NCBI GenBank assembly: GCA_035536935.1
Contig: DATLNC010000063.1
Coordinates: 34,806-98,805, forward strand
Reading direction: 5' to 3'
Origin: DATMER01 sp035536935
Lineage (GTDB): Bacteria; Acidobacteriota; Thermoanaerobaculia; Multivoradales; UBA5704
Length of the DNA: 64,000 bases
Part shown: in pieces, positions 60,281 to 64,000 of the stretch
Numbering within the stretch: position 1 is the stretch's first letter
Layout: every line of letters starts with the position of its first letter
Program-made: the position numbers and the translations under genes
Notes under the pieces: generated by a model
Database searches by the model: none
What the model saw: the letters and a program-made list of their open reading frames with translations, nothing else
Told to the model about the DNA's origin: nothing

Positions 60281-61889
60281 CGCGAAGAATCAGGCCCGCA
60301 TCGGCCTCTACATCGTCTGCGGCGTGACACTCGCGGGCCTCGTCCTGCTCATGGCCGCCGAGGCCGGGGGCGGCCGCAACTGGCCGTTCAACCTCTTCCT
60401 TCTCTTCGCGGGCGGGTTCCTCTGGCTCTACACCGGGGTGATCTACCGCTCGCAGCAGAACCTCTGGAGCCGGGTGGAGGGCTCCGACCGCAGCCAGACC
60501 GAGGTGGAGGGCACGCTGGTCCACGCGCTCGACCGGCTGCGCGCCGGCGACCTGGTCAACTGCGCCGAGCATGCGAAACGCCTGCCCGGCAAGGTCGCCG
60601 TCACCTTCGGCAATGCCGCGAACGCGCTCGACGTGCTGGCGCAGCAGATCCAGCGCAGCTCGATCGAGGTAGCCTCGTCCGCGAACTCGGTCAACGAGAT
60701 CGCCTCGGAGCTCGCCTCCGGCTCGTCCGAGCAGGCGGCGTCGGTGGTCGAGATCACCGCCGCCATGGAGGAGCTGGCCCGCACCGCCTCGATGATCGCC
60801 GAGAACGCCACCGCCCAGGCGGAGCTGGCGCAGCGCGCCGAGGAAAGTGGAAATTCCGGGAAAATCGCGGTCGAGGACGCGGTGCAGGGCGTCGAGGAGG
60901 TGCGCAAGCGCATCGCCGGCATCGCCAGCCGCGCCGAGATCCTGGGCACCCGCTCCAAGGAGATCTATCGGGTGCTCGACCTGATCACCGAGATCGCCCA
61001 GGAGACCCACATCCTGTCCCTCAACGCGGCCATCGAGGCCGCCGCGGCCGGCGACCATTGGCGGCGTTTCTCCGTGGTCGCCGAGGAGGTCCGCCGTCTG
61101 GCGCAACGCTCCCAGGAGTCGGTGGACTCGGTGCGCAACCTGCTCGACGAGTTCGCGAGCTCGATCCGTGCGACGGTCGTAGCTACCGAGGAGGGGACCA
61201 AGGAGGCGACCCGCGTGCTGGAGCGCGCCCGCGCCGCGGCCGATGCCATCGAGGCGCTGCGCGAGGCCTCGGGAGACAGCGCCCGCGTGGCGCGGGAGAT
61301 CTCGCTCGCCACCCAGCAGCAGAACGCCGCTTCGGACGAGGTCGTGCTCACCCTGAAAGAGGTGAGCCACGTGGTGCAGCGCATGGCCGACGGTCTCAAA
61401 TCGTTCTCCGACACGGCCGACCGCCTGAACCGACTGGGCCTGATCATCCAGATGCTGGCGCAGTCGTTCCACCTGGAGTCGCCGCACTCGCTCAAGCACA
61501 CCGCCGAGACCTGGGCGCGCGAGGTCCAGCGCCGCCTCGGCAACTGGGAGGCGATCGACCGGCTGCTGCAGGAGCTGATCCTGCGCCAGCCCTACGTGGA
61601 GTGCCTGTACTTCTACGACGGCAAGGGCGGGCAGGTGGCCCTGACCGTGAACCGCCACATCGTGGGCGACCGCGAGGTCCCGCCGGCGGTCAAGTCGGGC
61701 GAAGGCTTCAGCGAGCGGCCCTGGTACAAGGCCGCGACGCTGGAGGAGCACGCGATCCTGACGCCGCTGTTCGACTCGCTGCTCACCGAGAAGCCGATCT
61801 TCACCGCCGCCGCCCCGGTCTACGACAAGGGGCAGCTCGCCGGGGTCCTGGGCCTCGACATCAACGTGGATAGCTGGACCAAGATCTAG
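60267..61889 (+). CDS. Methyl-accepting chemotaxis protein (paralogue of the first)
   Basis: 540 residues; the ATG at 60267 is preceded by AGAAGGAGAAGG, and a TTG three bases earlier is also possible. Same layout as the other receptor: two adjacent membrane helices (12-31, 37-56), no HAMP or periplasmic domain, and the MA domain with tip EIAQETHILSLNAAIEAAAA. A C-terminal Cache-like segment follows (RPWYKAA...PLFDSLL...TAAAPVYDKGQLAGVLGLDIN). The two receptors share long blocks (SSEQAASVVEITAAMEELAR) and arose by duplication. Overlaps the small CheW-like gene by 14 bases. Confidence 0.88.
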   Translation: MANGDAKNQARIGLYIVCGVTLAGLVLLMAAEAGGGRNWPFNLFLLFAGGFLWLYTGVIYRSQQNLWSRVEGSDRSQTEVEGTLVHALDRLRAGDLVNCAEHAKRLPGKVAVTFGNAANALDVLAQQIQRSSIEVASSANSVNEIASELASGSSEQAASVVEITAAMEELARTASMIAENATAQAELAQRAEESGNSGKIAVEDAVQGVEEVRKRIAGIASRAEILGTRSKEIYRVLDLITEIAQETHILSLNAAIEAAAAGDHWRRFSVVAEEVRRLAQRSQESVDSVRNLLDEFASSIRATVVATEEGTKEATRVLERARAAADAIEALREASGDSARVAREISLATQQQNAASDEVVLTLKEVSHVVQRMADGLKSFSDTADRLNRLGLIIQMLAQSFHLESPHSLKHTAETWAREVQRRLGNWEAIDRLLQELILRQPYVECLYFYDGKGGQVALTVNRHIVGDREVPPAVKSGEGFSERPWYKAATLEEHAILTPLFDSLLTEKPIFTAAAPVYDKGQLAGVLGLDINVDSWTKI

Positions 61890-61893
61890 CACC

Positions 61894-64000
61894 GTGAATC
61901 CCGAGTTCGCCGACCTCGTCCCTCTGTTCGTGGAGGAAGCGCGGGACCGCATCGAGCGGCTCGCCACGTTCGTGCCCCAGATGGAGGGGAACGCGGAGTC
62001 CGTAATCGAGGTCAAGCGCGAGCTGCACACGCTCAAGGGCGCCGGGCGGATGCTCCAGATCGCGCCGCTGGCCGAGCTCTGCCACGCGGCCGAGGAGGCT
62101 CTGCACGCGGCTCCGCCCGGGATGATCCCGCTGCTGACCCGGGTCGTGGACGAGCTGAGCGGCATGGTGGAGACCGTCTCCCGCGGCGATGAGCCGGCGC
62201 GCGCTGCCGACCTCCTTGACGTTCTCCTGCGCGCCTCCTCGCCGCCGGCACCTCTTGACGCTGCTGCTGCCGAGCCCGTGCCCCTTCCGGCCGAGGAGCC
62301 TGTTCCTGTTCCTGCTCCTCAACCTTCCGCTCCCGCCAAGCCCACATCCCTCGGAAGCGACATCCGGGTCGACACCTCCTCCCTGGATGCGGTCGCCGAG
62401 CGCGCCACGCAGGTGCGCATCATGGCCCTCGCCGGCCGGCAGGTGGTGGAGCGGATCTACGAGCTCGCCCGCCTGGCCGAGGAGGGCCTGCACGAGCCGC
62501 AGCCTACCCAGGTGCTGGCCGTGCTCTCGACCATGCTCCGGCGCGTGGCGGTCGAGCTCGAAGGCGGGCAGCGGCGGCTGATCCGCGCCTCGGAAGAGCA
62601 GCTCGAGAAGATGCTCGGGCTGCAGCTCCAGCCCTTGCGCGGATCCCTGGTCTCCCTGGCCCGCCACGCCCGCGAGCTGGCGCGGGCGCTCGGCAGGGAA
62701 GTCGAAGTCGAGCTGGAGGGGGAGGACACCCGCCTCGACCGGCGCATCGCCCGCGAGCTGGACGAGGCCCTGATTCATCTGGTGCGCAACTCGGTGGATC
62801 ATGGGATCGAGCTCCCGGACGTGCGCGAGGCGGCGGGCAAGCCGCGCGCCGGCCGCCTCCAGATCCGCGCATCCGCCGAGGGTCCGAAGGTCCGCCTGGT
62901 GATCTCCGACGATGGCCGGGGCATCGATTTCGACGCCGTCATCCAGAGGGCGGTGAGCGTCGGCCTGGTGGATGCGGCGAGCGCCCAGAGCATGGGCAAG
63001 CAGGAGGCCCTGCGCCTGCTCTTCGCGCCCGGCTTCTCGACCCGCAAGCAGATCACCGACATCTCCGGCCGCGGCATCGGGTTGGACGTGGTCGCCAACG
63101 TGGTCAACCGGGTCGGCGGCGAGGTGTTCCTCGACTCCGAGCCCGGCCGCGGCACGACCTTCCGGGTCGAGGTGCCGGTGGCCCGCCGCGGCGAGAGTGT
63201 GATGCTCCTCCGGGTGGGGCAGCTCCGCCTCGGGCTTCCCTCCTCGGTCGCCCGGCGCGCCACCCGCCTCTCACCCGAGTCGGTCATCGAGCGCGATGGG
63301 CGGACGTTCGCCGTGCTCTCGGAAAACACGGGTCAGGACCGGCTGGTGCCGTTCGTCCCCCTGGCGCGGCTCTACGGACAGCCCGCCGAGGAGTTCCAGC
63401 TCCTGATTGAGGGCATGGCCTCGGGCCAGCCGCTCGCCCTGGCCGTCGACGACGTCGAGGCGGAGCAGGAGGTGCTGGTGCGGCCGATCACGCGCAAGGT
63501 CGCGACCGACCGGCTGCTGGAAGGGGTGGCTCTCCTCGCCTCGGGCGAGCCGGTGGGGGTGCTGTCGCCGGCCGTCCTGGCGCAGCGCGAGTACCTGCGG
63601 GCCATGCCCGCCGCCCATGCGGGGGTCGCGGCGGTGCGGCGCGTCCGCATCCTCCTCGTGGACGACTCCATGGTCACGCGCGAGATGGAGCGCCGCCTGC
63701 TGGAGGATGCCGGCTTTCATGTTTCAGCCGCGAGCGACGCTCAGGAGGGGCTGGCGCTGCTCGGCGAAGAGCCGTTCGACTGCGTGGTCACCGACATCGA
63801 GATGCCGGGCATGGACGGCTTCGAGCTGACCGCCCACCTGCGGGGGATGGAGCACTTCGCCCAGCTCCCGATCATCGTGGTCTCGACCCGCGACCGTCCG
63901 GACGACCGACTGCGCGGCCTCAAGGTTGGGGCCGACGCCTATCTCACGAAACAGAGCCTCGACGCGGGCGAGCTGGTCGATCTCGTGCGCCGGCTGAGTG
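61894..64000 (+). CDS. cheA: Hybrid chemotaxis kinase CheA-CheY (3' end beyond window)
   Basis: 702 codons visible. GTG start 4 bases after the receptor stop. HPt domain with phospho-acceptor H45 (ELHTLKGAGRM), Pro/Ala/Glu-rich linker (~105-150), dimerisation helices, and HATPase with N box LVRNSVDHGIELPD, G1 DDGRGIDF and G2 GRGIGLDVV. A CheW-like P5 domain (VMLLRVGQLRLGLPSSVARR) follows, then a receiver with D590, D591, phospho-acceptor D634 (TDIEMPGMDG) and K686. The built-in receiver is typical of alternative, non-flagellar chemosensory systems. The window ends just after the receiver. Confidence 0.92.
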   Translation, partial: MNPEFADLVPLFVEEARDRIERLATFVPQMEGNAESVIEVKRELHTLKGAGRMLQIAPLAELCHAAEEALHAAPPGMIPLLTRVVDELSGMVETVSRGDEPARAADLLDVLLRASSPPAPLDAAAAEPVPLPAEEPVPVPAPQPSAPAKPTSLGSDIRVDTSSLDAVAERATQVRIMALAGRQVVERIYELARLAEEGLHEPQPTQVLAVLSTMLRRVAVELEGGQRRLIRASEEQLEKMLGLQLQPLRGSLVSLARHARELARALGREVEVELEGEDTRLDRRIARELDEALIHLVRNSVDHGIELPDVREAAGKPRAGRLQIRASAEGPKVRLVISDDGRGIDFDAVIQRAVSVGLVDAASAQSMGKQEALRLLFAPGFSTRKQITDISGRGIGLDVVANVVNRVGGEVFLDSEPGRGTTFRVEVPVARRGESVMLLRVGQLRLGLPSSVARRATRLSPESVIERDGRTFAVLSENTGQDRLVPFVPLARLYGQPAEEFQLLIEGMASGQPLALAVDDVEAEQEVLVRPITRKVATDRLLEGVALLASGEPVGVLSPAVLAQREYLRAMPAAHAGVAAVRRVRILLVDDSMVTREMERRLLEDAGFHVSAASDAQEGLALLGEEPFDCVVTDIEMPGMDGFELTAHLRGMEHFAQLPIIVVSTRDRPDDRLRGLKVGADAYLTKQSLDAGELVDLVRRLS

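Overview
The window is a 64 kb, strongly GC-rich, gene-dense stretch of bacterial chromosome with no rRNA, tRNA, CRISPR array, prophage or transposase that I can recognise. The gene content points to a Gram-negative, heterotrophic, probably aerobic member of the Acidobacteriota (Thermoanaerobaculia/Holophagae-like): a sortilin-type BNR-repeat protein, a DUF5916 outer-membrane barrel, zinc-finger/TPR proteins, a CHASE2 Ser/Thr kinase paired with a CHAT protein, many secreted proteins and a FadL barrel. The phylum is inferred from this style of content, not from a marker gene.

Layout. 1-5.8 kb (- strand): BNR-repeat protein (cut by the window edge), amino-acid permease, Rieske oxygenase, cold-shock protein. 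6.1-9.7 kb (+): flavin-dependent halogenase-like protein and an orphan isocitrate dehydrogenase kinase/phosphatase (aceK). 9.6-13.7 kb (-): methyltransferase, metallo-beta-lactamase-fold hydrolase and molybdate transporter modABC. 13.7-16.3 kb: a 21-bp tandem repeat array with palindromes ahead of a small XRE regulator, then a zinc-finger/TPR protein and a tiny secreted repeat protein. 16.6-20.2 kb: DmpA-type aminopeptidase, FKBP prolyl isomerase, PLP decarboxylase. 20.3-28.5 kb: an ECF sigma/anti-sigma/HEAT/HEAT operon divergent from a DUF5916 barrel, with matching ECF-type promoters facing both ways, then a secreted protein and a matrixin-like metalloprotease. 28.5-30.2 kb: a GT-C type membrane protein. 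30.2-44.4 kb: an 11-gene run on the - strand. It reads as a CoA-dependent 2-aminobenzoate (anthranilate) pathway (acyl-CoA dehydrogenases, kinase-like phosphotransferase, flavoprotein monooxygenase/reductase fusion, enoyl-CoA hydratase, CoA ligase, RidA) with an ABC transporter, DUF3142 protein and TPR lipoprotein embedded in it. A sigma54-type activator diverges from its head.

46.0-49.4 kb is a less GC-rich, accessory-looking segment: a degenerate repeat array, a secreted protein of unknown function and an RTX-repeat protein. 49.5-55.4 kb carries the CHASE2 kinase and the caspase-like CHAT/TPR protein, overlapping by an ATGA. 55.4-57.4 kb has an RDD-family fragment, a STAS-like protein and FadL with a textbook terminator. 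57.8-64 kb is a chemosensory operon (MCP, CheW, CheW-like, MCP, CheA-CheY) in which both receptors carry the Cache-like sensor at the cytoplasmic C-terminus.

The most unusual structure is a set of non-coding tandem arrays. One has fifteen exact 21-bp units, each with a palindromic AACC..GGTT core. Another has nine GGGTAGA units and leads into two perfect dyads. A third is a drifting array of about 20-21 bp. A second recurring theme is leaderless initiation: seven genes have a -10-like box ending 6-9 bases before the start codon.
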